A DNA stretch of 64,000 bases from Flammeovirga yaeyamensis (GTDB taxonomy: Bacteria > Bacteroidota > Bacteroidia > Cytophagales > Flammeovirgaceae): NCBI RefSeq assembly GCF_018736045.1, contig NZ_CP076133.1:1860001-1924000 (forward strand). The letters are read 5' to 3'. Below, one piece after another: positions 1 to 7,274 of this stretch. The first letter of the stretch is position 1, and every line of letters begins with the position of its first letter. The position numbers were made by a program, and so were the translations under genes. The notes under the pieces are model-generated. The model worked only from the letters and a program-made list of their open reading frames with translations, did no database searches and was not told where the DNA came from.

Positions 1-416
1 TTCTTCTTGTCGATTAGATATTGGTCCGACCACTTCATGTCTTTGTGCGACACGGCGATACAACCCCATCCATAAGCGATTTGATTCTCGTTGACATATT
101 TCCAACCATGGATCGTTACGACTCGTCGTCTGGCATTGGAGTTCGTACACTCTAAGCCATCCAAACGGTAACCATAACCTCCAAAGGTCGATGCATAACG
201 TTCAGCAATTAAGTAATCACCTAACGATGACGCATGTGAGCCAACGTCATTTGAGATTCCTCCTTCACCTTGCGACACCTTACAACGGTAAACGGTGTCT
301 TGGTTGTCAATGACGAACAGCCGAACGCTATCAATGTCAAGTCCAAGGTTAACATGTATGACTTGAGCGTTCAGACTGAACGTTGAAAGTAGCATTGCTA
401 CGATTAATCTGTACAT
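1..416 (-). CDS. Secreted YkuD_2-type murein L,D-transpeptidase-like protein (3' end beyond window)
   Basis: I translated this from the minus strand; it runs off the left edge, so only the first 138 residues are visible. It starts with a Sec signal peptide (MYRLIVAMLLSTFSLNA) ending near residue 17. It continues with the pattern of the YkuD_2 family (murein L,D-transpeptidase catalytic domain): SHASSLGDY at 60-68, RLDGLECTNSNARRR near 84-98, IHGWKYV with His103, then GWGC with Cys119. In L,D-transpeptidases the His and Cys of such motifs are catalytic, so a periplasmic role on peptidoglycan cross-links is likely. Its ATG overlaps the stop of the upstream gene (TAATG), which suggests coupled translation. 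A lytic or wall-modifying role for the element is an inference. Confidence 0.75.
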   Translation of the reverse strand, partial: MYRLIVAMLLSTFSLNAQVIHVNLGLDIDSVRLFVIDNQDTVYRCKVSQGEGGISNDVGSHASSLGDYLIAERYASTFGGYGYRLDGLECTNSNARRRVVTIHGWKYVNENQIAYGWGCIAVSHKDMKWSDQYLIDKK

Positions 417-733
417 TAGCGACGATGATGACGACGTTTCGAATTTACATTGATTTGATGGTGATTTCTAGCCATTTGTCTAGCACCAACACCTTCAATT
501 ATCAATGATGGAACAAGAATTATTGGATTCAAAGTGAAGATGCCAACAGCTGAACCTACACCACCAACAGCAGTCAATATGGTTCCAACTCTTGCTTTAC
601 GTTCGCGTTTCTTTCTAGAATTGACGATATGGAACTTGGCTTTAGACTTGGCGTGTCGACCATTGTCGGCAAATACATTTACTGCAGCAAATACTAGAAT
701 TGTTATTATGATTAGTCTTACTAATGATTTCAT
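416..733 (-). CDS. Small secreted basic protein with one hydrophobic stretch
   Basis: The open frame extends upstream, but I chose the internal ATG at 733 because it begins a typical signal peptide (MKSLVRLIIITILVFAAVNVFA) and sits in the AATCATGAAA context shared by many genes of this array. The mature part is very basic, holds a glycine-rich hydrophobic segment (about residues 55-80) that could insert in a membrane, and ends in a His/Arg tail (RRHHRR). It is 105 aa. No family is recognised. It precedes and overlaps by one base the YkuD_2-like gene, so the two probably form a transcription and translation unit. Confidence 0.7.
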   Translation of the reverse strand: MKSLVRLIIITILVFAAVNVFADNGRHAKSKAKFHIVNSRKKRERKARVGTILTAVGGVGSAVGIFTLNPIILVPSLIIEGVGARQMARNHHQINVNSKRRHHRR

Positions 734-760
734 GATTGGTTTATTTAAATTATTAGGAAT

Positions 761-785
761 GAAAAAGGCGATCAACTTGACCGCC
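761..785 (-). terminator. Intercistronic rho-independent-type hairpin
   Basis: Read on the minus strand, a 9-bp stem with one G-U pair (GGCGGTCAA / TTGATCGCC) is followed by TTTTTC. It lies between the stop of the 97-aa membrane protein and the start at 733, directly after the motif ATCTATCAAGGG that recurs in the array. Confidence 0.7.
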
Positions 786-799
786 CTTGATAGATTGTG

Positions 800-1093
800 T
801 TACTCTTTATTGTCGAGGATTTCGTTAATTCTCCTTTCATGCGAAAGTCTTTTAAACACACTAGATCGACTTTCGTGCGAGGTGATTACATATAAAGCAC
901 CAATTAGTGGTGAGAATACGATACTTACAAAGACTGCTGACAGAAATCCGCAATCCTTGTTAGTACCAGCAATGCCAACACCAATTGATAAGAAAACCCA
1001 TGTGAATAGGGTTGGTAAAAGAGCCATCATACCTAATGCAGCTAAATAGCTATCGTTTGAATAAGTCGATGTATATAATAAGATTGATTCCAT
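800..1093 (-). CDS. Small integral membrane protein, 97 aa
   Basis: It has two strong predicted transmembrane segments (about residues 17-41 and 47-70), joined by a short loop containing NKDCG, and a charged C-terminal tail (residues 71-97). The second segment resembles the SPLIGALYVI-type helix common in uncharacterised Bacteroidota membrane proteins. The start ATG is preceded by ATTAATC, matching its neighbours. Two-helix proteins of this size in phages can be holins, but nothing here proves that. Confidence 0.65.
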   Translation of the reverse strand: MESILLYTSTYSNDSYLAALGMMALLPTLFTWVFLSIGVGIAGTNKDCGFLSAVFVSIVFSPLIGALYVITSHESRSSVFKRLSHERRINEILDNKE

Positions 1094-1157
1094 GATTAAT
1101 AAAGTTTATATGTTAGGTAATGGACCAACACGACGTTGGCCCTTAATAGACTGATTT

Positions 1158-1667
1158 TTATTTCTTCAATTCGTTGATTCTAGCGTTAAGCTTGTCGAGT
1201 TTACGATCACATTCTTTGACTTGACGTTTCCATTTACGGATGGGTGAAGCAGCAATCATGATAATACCTGGTACTGTTACAGGTGCATACAAGAATGCTG
1301 CAACCCCAGTTGTAACTAAACCGGCTGCTTTCCAACCACCGTTGGCATTGGCTTTGTGTTGAGCATGTTCTTTACGCATACGAATTTCTGTTCTCAATGC
1401 ATATAACTCTTCAAGACTTGCAGCAAGAAACTTCTCGTCTGACGTTTGTGCTTTACGAACATCAATGATTTTGTGTATTGGATAACCTCCAAGATACTCA
1501 GTTTTGACGTTATGACCAGCGAATCTGCGGTTGCTGATTTTGCTTACAACATAACTTGCTGTTCGATGCTTGTTAACTTGGACTGTAACTGTATCATTGA
1601 TGTTAAAATCTTGAGCGTTAGCAGCGAATGATATGAATACGATGATTGAGATGAATAGATTTTTCAT
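1158..1667 (-). CDS. Secreted or membrane-anchored protein with C-terminal coiled coil, 169 aa
   Basis: A clear signal peptide (MKNLFISIIVFISFAANAQ) is followed by a short beta-rich region (residues 20-75), a basic helical stretch, a hydrophobic Gly/Ala/Pro segment (about 110-138) and a charged coiled coil rich in Lys, Arg and Leu (140-169). No family is recognised. Downstream of the stop come the motif AAATCAGTCTATTAAGGG and a CCAAC/GTTGG hairpin at 1122-1142. The leader contains TTACCTAACA, which is also found before three other genes of the element, including the integrase. Confidence 0.65.
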   Translation of the reverse strand: MKNLFISIIVFISFAANAQDFNINDTVTVQVNKHRTASYVVSKISNRRFAGHNVKTEYLGGYPIHKIIDVRKAQTSDEKFLAASLEELYALRTEIRMRKEHAQHKANANGGWKAAGLVTTGVAAFLYAPVTVPGIIMIAASPIRKWKRQVKECDRKLDKLNARINELKK

Positions 1668-1740
1668 GATTAATTTAAGTTTGATTGTTAGGTAAATGGA
1701 CGGCTAAACACCGCCCTTGATAGATTGATTTTTACGAGCG

Positions 1741-1878
1741 TTAGAATGGTTTCTCACCACCCTTTTCGAAAGCTTCGACAGCACGTTTGTACGCTTCGGC
1801 TCTCTCTTCTCTCAACTTGTTGGTTGACTTTTTCGATTTGTTCGACTTGTCTTGCGATTTGTTCTGCTCCTTGCTCAT
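1741..1878 (-). CDS. Short charged protein, 45 aa
   Basis: This gene is below the usual ORF-length cutoff; I translated it by hand. It begins MSKEQNKSQDKSNKSKKS and ends FEKGGEKPF, is almost entirely charged or polar, and is probably a helix. Its ATG overlaps the stop of the upstream membrane-protein gene (ATGA at 1875-1878), the signature of translational coupling, which is the main reason to believe it. Six bases after its TAA comes TAAAAATCAATCTATC, the recurrent post-gene motif, then a GGGCGG/CCGTCC hairpin at 1698-1716. Confidence 0.6.
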   Translation of the reverse strand: MSKEQNKSQDKSNKSKKSTNKLREERAEAYKRAVEAFEKGGEKPF

Positions 1879-2168
1879 GACTCTTCATCGACAATGGTTA
1901 CTTTATTGTTTCCGGAAATCGGTTTGAACATCTTCTTAGCGATGTAAACAACAGGTCCAACGATGAAGATGGTACATAAGTACGTGAAGATGATTCCAAG
2001 GCAAACCGCCATCAACAAAAGGATTAGCCAAACGGCGAAGTTTCCAACGGTGTGTAGGTAATTATCGAGTTCGATAACTGGTGCAAAATTGCGAAACTTG
2101 GACACGATGATGATCGTCCAAAACGTGGATGATGATAGCATCCAAAGTCTTTGTGAATTAGATTTCAT
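1875..2168 (-). CDS. Small membrane protein, 97 aa
   Basis: The frame extends to 2249, but the upstream part looks unlike protein. The ATG at 2168 (MKSNSQRLWML) follows an AACCTAACA leader shared with neighbouring genes, so I prefer it. Two hydrophobic segments are visible (about 12-30 and 40-75), followed by a short basic and acidic tail (KKMFKPISGNNKVTIVDEES). No family is recognised. Its stop overlaps the start of the 45-aa gene. Confidence 0.6.
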   Translation of the reverse strand: MKSNSQRLWMLSSSTFWTIIIVSKFRNFAPVIELDNYLHTVGNFAVWLILLLMAVCLGIIFTYLCTIFIVGPVVYIAKKMFKPISGNNKVTIVDEES

Positions 2169-2193
2169 GTTTTCAATGTTAGGTTTAGAAATG

Positions 2194-2224
2194 CAAAAAG
2201 GCGAATCAAATGAATGAAACGCCC
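2194..2224 (-). terminator. Rho-independent-type terminator
   Basis: On the minus strand a GGCG/CGCC-closed hairpin with an imperfect TTTCATT/GATT extension is followed by TTTTTGC. It separates the gene ending at 2262 from the start at 2168. Confidence 0.6.
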
Positions 2225-2261
2225 TTTGGTAATATAGATTATCCGGCAATCCAAGACTAGT

Positions 2262-2417
2262 CTATTTAGACTCGTCAGTCTTCTCAGCAAGTTGAGGTTG
2301 AATCTCTTGGTTAATCGTTGAGATTATACCTGCAACGTCAGCGTATTTTTGTTGTGCCAAGTAGTTTAAAACTCCTTGAAGTGTCGATAACTTGATTTGT
2401 ATTGCTTTATCTTCCAT
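2262..2417 (-). CDS. Short soluble phage-type protein, 51 aa
   Basis: I chose the internal start MEDKAIQIKLSTLQGVLNYL rather than the longer frame because it gives a compact helical protein. Short proteins of the form xxIQIxLxTLQxVLxYLAxxPY occur widely as hypothetical ORFs in Bacteroidota phages; this is a recalled resemblance, not a search. No enzyme motif is present. Confidence 0.55.
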   Translation of the reverse strand: MEDKAIQIKLSTLQGVLNYLAQQKYADVAGIISTINQEIQPQLAEKTDESK

Positions 2418-2499
2418 GTCGTTTGACTTTAGATGTACGTAATTATTTACGTTCAAGTTAGGGCAATAACTTGTCCAAAGTCAATTCTACGACACATTG

Positions 2500-2763
2500 T
2501 CACTCGAAGAAAACCTTAACGTCAGCTTCCCACGACTTCGACGTGATATAAATCAATTTGTCGGCTTGCCATTTCTGATCAACAAGTTGCCAATCGCCTT
2601 TCCAAGAATTGGGTGCGATGACAACGTCGGCTTGATGTCTTTGTTGAACAGTCGTAACGATTACATCTGCTTGATGGCGTTGGGCAACGATGAACACTTT
2701 CGGTTTCGTTGCTGGTTTGAACGATGCTAGAATGAGCATCAACATGATTACAATATATCTCAT
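2500..2763 (-). CDS. Secreted protein of five short QAD repeats (DUF6150-like)
   Basis: After a hydrophobic N-terminus (MRYIVIMLMLILASF) the protein is built from about five 13-residue units with the core (Q/S)(A/G)D-hydrophobic-x-hydrophobic: QRHQADVIV, QRHQADVVI, SWKGDWQLV, KWQADKLIY, SWEADVKVF. This matches the layout I recall for DUF6150-type repeat proteins. The pattern suggests stacked beta strands. Function is unknown. It is separated by 7 nt from the preceding large gene, so it is probably co-transcribed. Confidence 0.65.
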   Translation of the reverse strand: MRYIVIMLMLILASFKPATKPKVFIVAQRHQADVIVTTVQQRHQADVVIAPNSWKGDWQLVDQKWQADKLIYITSKSWEADVKVFFE

Positions 2764-2770
2764 GATTTAA

Positions 2771-4597
2771 TTATTTATAAAAGGGTTTCATTGGACGACC
2801 TTCGATAGCATACTCGTGCTTGTAAGAGCCGTCAGGTTGTAGCATATAACCGTTCTTAGACGATTTCCAATTACGCTTATTGTCTGATCCGTAGTGATCT
2901 TTAAACAGTTGTAACAAAGCTTCCATACTGTCGCAGTTTGGTGCATGTTGTTCAATGAACGAATCGAACTCGAACAATTCAGTATTACCATTCTCAAGTG
3001 ATTTTTCTCCAACCCATTTGGTGGTTTCCCAGATCAATTGTTCATACAAACCCGCTGTAGCCATCGTCGATGGAAAGGTATTCAAAGTAGCGCACGTTGA
3101 TCCATTTTTATAACTACGTTTCTCAGTGTTGTTTGACACACCAATCTTCAAGTAGTCGTTACCGTTTATACTTACTTTGCGTAAATACATTTCTTGATAA
3201 ATGTCTGGGTTATAATAACACTGATCTTTAGTACGTCCGTTTAAACCTTCTTCGTAAGTGAATGGGTAAACACCACGCTCAAGTTTATACATACCGAAAT
3301 TCTTTACGATATCAAGTTTTAAGTGTTTAAATCTCGCACACTTTTGACCTCTATAGTAATTAAATTCAATAAACTTAATATGCGGGTTTTCACTTAGAAA
3401 GTCAGCAAGTACAGAATCGTATCTATGTTCGACCTTTTGATACCAGAAAATATCAGTTAATAGTTTTTCGCCCTTTATTTGATATGGAGTAACTACAACA
3501 TTTAAATTCAATAAAGTACTGTGAAACTCTATTTGAGTTGCTGAAACCATTTGAACAAACTCAACATCTTCGTGCTGCTCTGCATACGCTTTTGCTGCGA
3601 TTGTGTTGAAGTGTAAAGCTTCCTCACTTGCAAATGGATAATCATTCGCAGCAAGTCCGTCTATGTATGTAGACTTTTCTATATCAAGTAGTGTGTTGTA
3701 AACTCGTGCCATCATCTGCTTATTCGTGCGATCAATCCCACGATATTCCAAGTTTGGGTATCGAAGCTCGGCAGCTTTACCTACTTGATCGCAATTATAG
3801 GCATTCATCTCATAGCGAAATGGAAACTCACCGTTTTTAACTTTTACTGAACGGCACTTCTTTTCTAACTTCAGCAAGTTGTGATACAAACGCACATATT
3901 CTACACCAACGTCAATAAAACCTCTGAACTTAATATGTTCGTTGTCTTGTTCGTATTGTTGGAAGAACTTTGTGTATTCATCAAGCTTTTCTTCGTTGTA
4001 GAATAGGTAAAAGTCCTTTTCAATCGCAGCTTTATTAGTCGTTTTGACGATTCCCAATTGCTTGTGTTGAAATTCAAAATATGTCTTACGCTTTTCAGTG
4101 TAACGTCTAATGAACTCTACGTTCGGCCATATCTCTAACGCACGTTGGACCAGGTTGTCGTATTCAACTTCTAGTTCCTCGTAACGAAAAGGATATTTAA
4201 ATTTCAACATGTTACTAACCAAGGACTCTTTTGTAATGTTTAACTTTTTATGTCGAACGACTCCGTATGTATCGCCGTTCTTAGCGATAAACCCAAGAAC
4301 TTCCATCTGTGGGTATTTTTCTTGATACTTCAACTCTAGTTCAGAACGTTCAAACTTTAATCGCTGAGATCTAAACATGTCTTGGTCTCGTTTGATTTTT
4401 TCAAATTCAACAGAAGCATATCCATACTTGCGATGTTGTAAGACGAACTCTATTCTTCTCTTACCTCGAACAGCGCCAACGTATTCTATGTCGGCGTTGT
4501 CTTTATATTTCCTTTTAGTGTACTCGACATTACGTATAAAAGACTCTTTGTGGTTTTTATTTCGAATGTCTGATACATCTATAAATTTATATTCCAT
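2771..4597 (-). CDS. GIY-YIG/T5orf172-like nuclease with seven tandem ~62-residue repeats
   Basis: This is the largest protein of the left arm (608 aa). Residues 1 to about 460 consist of seven units of 60-63 residues. Each has the frame YPnhEF-x-G-...-F-x-H-x-x-L-x-hydrophobic-x-K ... YPFxYE, for example WPNVEFIRRYTEKRKTYFEF, YPNLEYRGIDRTNKQMMARV and NPHIKFIEFNYYRGQKCARF. Around 465-560 follows YLRKVSINGNDYLKIGVSNN with a later KR and a Glu (LYEQLIWE), resembling a GIY-YIG/T5orf172 nuclease core (Y...KIG...R...E). Repeats plus a C-terminal nuclease is the plan of phage homing endonucleases, where repeats bind DNA. A family search is needed to confirm the nuclease assignment. Confidence 0.6.
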   Translation of the reverse strand: MEYKFIDVSDIRNKNHKESFIRNVEYTKRKYKDNADIEYVGAVRGKRRIEFVLQHRKYGYASVEFEKIKRDQDMFRSQRLKFERSELELKYQEKYPQMEVLGFIAKNGDTYGVVRHKKLNITKESLVSNMLKFKYPFRYEELEVEYDNLVQRALEIWPNVEFIRRYTEKRKTYFEFQHKQLGIVKTTNKAAIEKDFYLFYNEEKLDEYTKFFQQYEQDNEHIKFRGFIDVGVEYVRLYHNLLKLEKKCRSVKVKNGEFPFRYEMNAYNCDQVGKAAELRYPNLEYRGIDRTNKQMMARVYNTLLDIEKSTYIDGLAANDYPFASEEALHFNTIAAKAYAEQHEDVEFVQMVSATQIEFHSTLLNLNVVVTPYQIKGEKLLTDIFWYQKVEHRYDSVLADFLSENPHIKFIEFNYYRGQKCARFKHLKLDIVKNFGMYKLERGVYPFTYEEGLNGRTKDQCYYNPDIYQEMYLRKVSINGNDYLKIGVSNNTEKRSYKNGSTCATLNTFPSTMATAGLYEQLIWETTKWVGEKSLENGNTELFEFDSFIEQHAPNCDSMEALLQLFKDHYGSDNKRNWKSSKNGYMLQPDGSYKHEYAIEGRPMKPFYK

Positions 4598-4616
4598 GCT
4601 TATAATTTCTTTGATG

Positions 4617-4642
4617 TGAAAAGAGCGACACTTGGCCGCTCA
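4617..4642 (-). terminator. Rho-independent-type hairpin upstream of the GIY-YIG gene
   Basis: On the minus strand GAGCG ... CGCTC is followed by TTTTC. It lies between the stop of the lipoprotein (4665, followed at once by the recurrent AAAAATCAATTTAT motif) and the start at 4597. Confidence 0.6.
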
Positions 4643-4664
4643 TTATAAATTGATTTTTAGAATA

Positions 4665-5285
4665 CTACTCAACTTCTAAGTTTAGATCTTGAGCATTGTG
4701 CAATTCTCTAAATTCATCCAATGTGTTTGAACTTGGTATTGCAGTGAAGGGTCTTTCAACTCCTTGTGAAATATTGGTCGATATACCGGTTGATAAATCC
4801 CAACGTCTAGCTGATAATAACTTTATTGGAGTTATTAAATAGACACCGTTATCACGAATGTATGTTCCTTCTAACTCAAATTGGTAGTAATAATCGCCTG
4901 AAGCGTGACCGCTTTCTTTTAGAAGGTAGAATGTACCATCTTCATGCAATTGCAATTGATAGTGTTGTAATCTATCTCGGTAATTAACAAGCGTATCTGA
5001 CAATATCGGTGTTACAACCTCGTCTTGAGTGTTATTATCAACATTGTTAGTATTATTCTCACCGTTTTGGTAAGTACCAGAACGATCAAAGTAAGGATTA
5101 CTGTCGTTCTTTGGACATTCAATGCGATTACCTTGACGGTCGAAACATTTATCCTCGGTGCGATCGTCTCTTTGTGTTGGTGCGGTGTTAGCGTAAACAA
5201 CGCCTGTTGCTGGTTCCGGCTCTGAGTCAGAACCACATGAGAACAATACGATTGGAGCGATGAATAAGATGATTAAATTTTTCAT
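4665..5285 (-). CDS. Lipoprotein, 206 aa
   Basis: The N-terminus MKNLIILFIAPIVLFSC ends in a lipobox with Cys17, so the mature protein is lipid-anchored, in Bacteroidota usually to the outer membrane. A low-complexity linker (residues 18-90, rich in Asp, Asn and Thr) contains CFDRQGNRIECPKN, two cysteines spaced like a small disulfide loop. The rest (95-206) alternates as in a beta-rich domain, with HEDGTFYLL and YYYQFELEGTYI. No family is recognised. The start sits in the ACCAATCATG context of the array. Confidence 0.65.
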   Translation of the reverse strand: MKNLIILFIAPIVLFSCGSDSEPEPATGVVYANTAPTQRDDRTEDKCFDRQGNRIECPKNDSNPYFDRSGTYQNGENNTNNVDNNTQDEVVTPILSDTLVNYRDRLQHYQLQLHEDGTFYLLKESGHASGDYYYQFELEGTYIRDNGVYLITPIKLLSARRWDLSTGISTNISQGVERPFTAIPSSNTLDEFRELHNAQDLNLEVE

Positions 5286-5311
5286 GATTGGTAGATTTGT
5301 TTAGTGTCAAT

Positions 5312-5770
5312 TTAGTTTTGTGTTTCAACGGCTTTGATGTACTTGCCAATGTTTCTCAAACGTCCGGCAGGTTTCCATTGTCGATACGTATCGTAGTTTT
5401 CAACACGTATTTCGTCGATCTTCTTACCGACAAACATCAAAGCTTGTTGCTCAGTGACGGACATACTCAAATAGTATGCTTCTCCGTTAAAACTTGAGCG
5501 AGTGTCCAATGTCAAAGTTTGACCATCAGACAATAAAAGCTTCGTTTTAAACTCCCGTTGAATGTAATTGCCTGACGTATGAGCAAGGCTAAATGTGATT
5601 CGTCGAACTTCAATTCCACCTTGGAACTTCGTGTAACGATAGTTTGCACCAAGACCGTTTGTTTCGACGGTTATTGACTTGTTCAATTTGTCAACGGTGC
5701 GTTTAACTGATTGAGAGTGTGCTGAAAACATAGTGAACAGCAATGCGATTGAGATGATTAGATTCTTCAT
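5312..5770 (-). CDS. Secreted beta-rich protein, 152 aa
   Basis: Signal peptide MKNLIISIALLFTMFSAHSQ, then a mature domain of alternating strands with SDGQTLTLDTRSSFNGEAYY and a C-terminal region (KKIDEIRVENYDTYRQW). Composition suggests a small periplasmic or surface beta-sandwich. No family or catalytic motif is recognised. It is separated by 26 nt from the downstream lipoprotein gene, so the two exported proteins are probably one operon. Confidence 0.65.
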   Translation of the reverse strand: MKNLIISIALLFTMFSAHSQSVKRTVDKLNKSITVETNGLGANYRYTKFQGGIEVRRITFSLAHTSGNYIQREFKTKLLLSDGQTLTLDTRSSFNGEAYYLSMSVTEQQALMFVGKKIDEIRVENYDTYRQWKPAGRLRNIGKYIKAVETQN

Positions 5771-5869
5771 GTTTTGTTTAGTTTATGATTGATGTAACGA
5801 GTTGAAATGGCGATGGTTCAAACTCTTAAATTCTGTTAAGTGTTACGTAACGTTGGTGTAACATTGGAC

Positions 5870-6196
5870 CTAGTACGACACTTTGTGTGTGCCATCTAGG
5901 ATTGAATTGTCTTCCAACTCTTTCAGATACTTTTGACGCATCTCCTTGACATAACTTCGAATCTGTTCAGCTGCACCTGACCATACTTCACACGCATCAG
6001 CAACAGTATATGTTCCTGTGTTGTATGCCCAACCTTTTTCTAGGTATTCTTCAATACCGTCGTAAGAAGCTATAACGATCAGTTGTTCATTTTCGTCCTC
6101 TGAACGAGTTACTGAACGTAGAACACCAACTTCGATGAACGATTCGAACGGTTTGCCGTCATAGTCGGACGCCTCGATTGATTTAATGAATTTCAT
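5870..6196 (-). CDS. Soluble hypothetical protein, 108 aa
   Basis: This acidic protein has an N-terminal strand-rich half (FIEVGVLRSVTRS, EQLIVIASYDG) and a C-terminal helix (AAEQIRSYVKEMRQKYLKEL). There is no signal peptide. The start is in the ATCAATCATG context. A TGTTAC/GTAACA hairpin at 5841-5863 follows the stop. No family is recognised. Confidence 0.6.
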   Translation of the reverse strand: MKFIKSIEASDYDGKPFESFIEVGVLRSVTRSEDENEQLIVIASYDGIEEYLEKGWAYNTGTYTVADACEVWSGAAEQIRSYVKEMRQKYLKELEDNSILDGTHKVSY

Positions 6197-6207
6197 GATT
6201 GATGAAT

Positions 6208-6474
6208 TTAAAGTGAAGTATTCGATTGAACTTTCTTACCCTTACGGTAAGCTGCATAAAGATTGACAGCAGCGCCAACGGCTGTGACAGCGATGGTTGC
6301 TTTCGGAGCTTTCTTAAACGCTACTACTTGACAAACAGCACCAACTACTAAGTTAACGCCAACTTCAACGGCTTCTGAGTTATGCTCGCCATTGACTACG
6401 GCAGTTGTGTATGACATATCCATTGCTTGTCTACCAACTTTGATTGTTTCAAGGATTTCTTTAATCTTTTTCAT
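6208..6474 (-). CDS. Small membrane protein with lysine-rich N-terminus, 88 aa
   Basis: It starts MKKIKEILETIKVGRQAMD, then has hydrophobic Val/Ala/Gly-rich segments (about 38-53 and 57-74) and a basic tail (RKGKKVQSN). It shares the plan of four other genes of the element (6678-6947, 7275-7784, 10048-10296 and the internal product of 10701-11174): a short amphipathic Lys-rich helix beginning MK followed by one or two hydrophobic helices. Sequence identity among them is low, so common origin is an inference. Confidence 0.6.
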   Translation of the reverse strand: MKKIKEILETIKVGRQAMDMSYTTAVVNGEHNSEAVEVGVNLVVGAVCQVVAFKKAPKATIAVTAVGAAVNLYAAYRKGKKVQSNTSL

Positions 6475-6551
6475 AATATTAGAATGTTTATGTTGTGATA
6501 AAGGACACTCAATCGAGCATCCATTTTAAATTGATGAATGTCAAATGATAC

Positions 6552-6579
6552 AAAGAGAGGTGAGAAAACCCCACCCCTG
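6552..6579 (-). terminator. Rho-independent-type hairpin
   Basis: Minus-strand AGGGGTG/CACCTCT stem, followed by CTCTTTG, downstream of the 25-aa peptide gene. The recurrent motif AAAAATCAATCTATTC directly precedes it. Confidence 0.55.
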
Positions 6580-6600
6580 AATAGATTGATTTTTAGAATA

Positions 6601-6678
6601 CTAAACGAAGCAAACTAACGCACAAACCAATACTGACCATGCGATTGATAATATGCGATTTAGTGATTTAAGTTTCAT
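6601..6678 (-). CDS. 25-residue single-pass membrane peptide
   Basis: I translated this by hand; it is far below normal ORF cutoffs. The peptide is MKLKSLNRILSIAWSVLVCA followed by LVCFV, which is a basic N-terminus plus one hydrophobic helix. Its ATG shares one base with the stop of the 89-aa membrane protein gene (TAATG), the same coupling seen elsewhere in the array, and its stop is followed by the recurrent AAAAATCAATCTATTC motif and a hairpin. Such peptides resemble small toxins, phage lysis peptides or regulators of a membrane partner, but function is unknown. Confidence 0.5.
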   Translation of the reverse strand: MKLKSLNRILSIAWSVLVCALVCFV

Positions 6679-6947
6679 TAGGCTTGTTCGAATGTGACAG
6701 TGTCATTGGCTAATAGAATAGTACCATATGAAACTAGGAATACAACCGAGAATGTAACACCAAGAATGGACAAACCGACAAGTGGTTGGACCAAAGTGGC
6801 TGCGATGAATCCTGGATTACCAATCACAGTTCCCACGGTTGACACGGTTGCTGCTACAGCTGACGTTTTCGTAGCGTTTTTAGGATCTTTCGCTGTGTTG
6901 AAGATGCGTTTAACACCTTCCCAAATCGTTTTGAATAGATCTTTCAT
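6678..6947 (-). CDS. Small membrane protein with lysine-rich N-terminus, 89 aa
   Basis: It begins MKDLFKTIWEGVKRIFNTAK, an amphipathic basic helix, and continues with a Val/Thr/Ala-rich segment (30-48) and a strongly hydrophobic stretch (50-80). It belongs with the other lysine-rich membrane proteins of the element. Its leader contains AGAGCATACAAGGTGAG, nearly identical to the block in front of the 10048-10296 gene, and a structured interval follows upstream. It is coupled by TAATG to the 25-aa peptide. Confidence 0.65.
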   Translation of the reverse strand: MKDLFKTIWEGVKRIFNTAKDPKNATKTSAVAATVSTVGTVIGNPGFIAATLVQPLVGLSILGVTFSVVFLVSYGTILLANDTVTFEQA

Positions 6948-6956
6948 TGTATTATA

Positions 6957-7270
6957 AATTTAATAGAATAATCTCACCTTGTATGCTCTGCCAGTTACAT
7001 CTCCTACATGTTTGCATCACTTGAGTTGTTGATGGTTGTCCGTCGACAACACTTACACAACAACCGTTGATGTTATGATACGACATCACGTCGTGTCCAT
7101 GCTCGGTGCACTTACCTCAGAGGCTTTGACAACAAATCGTACAGACCCACTTACTAGTCAAGTCTTATCGTTAGATGTTATCATCGGAAGGTTTCTTGTT
7201 TGGAAATAACGAGGTCACACACCCTCGTGCCGTTGACTGCATCGGTAATACTTGATGCGACTTAGTATAT
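6957..7270. ncRNA. Structured gene-free interval upstream of the 89-aa membrane protein
   Basis: No coding frame is convincing here. At least four hairpins are visible: GTTGTC(7035)/GACAAC(7045), ACGAC(7080)/GTCGT(7090), ACGAGG(7209)/CCTCGT(7223) and GCATC(7239)/GATGC(7254). CTCACCTTGTATGCTCT at 6973-6989 is repeated with two changes at 10340-10356. CACTTACCTC followed closely by GAGG (about 7110) recurs at about 11915. It could be a structured 5' leader (minus) or a separate RNA; the strand cannot be decided by eye. Confidence 0.45.
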
Positions 7271-7274
7271 ACAA

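Noticed and set aside
534-1049. 171-codon + strand frame
   Set aside because: It runs antisense across three minus-strand genes with better start contexts, signal peptides and membrane helices, and through a terminator; taken as a shadow frame.
6601-6947. Classical type I toxin-antitoxin locus
   Set aside because: The small membrane peptide fits a toxin in size, but no overlapping antisense RNA with promoter and terminator could be shown.
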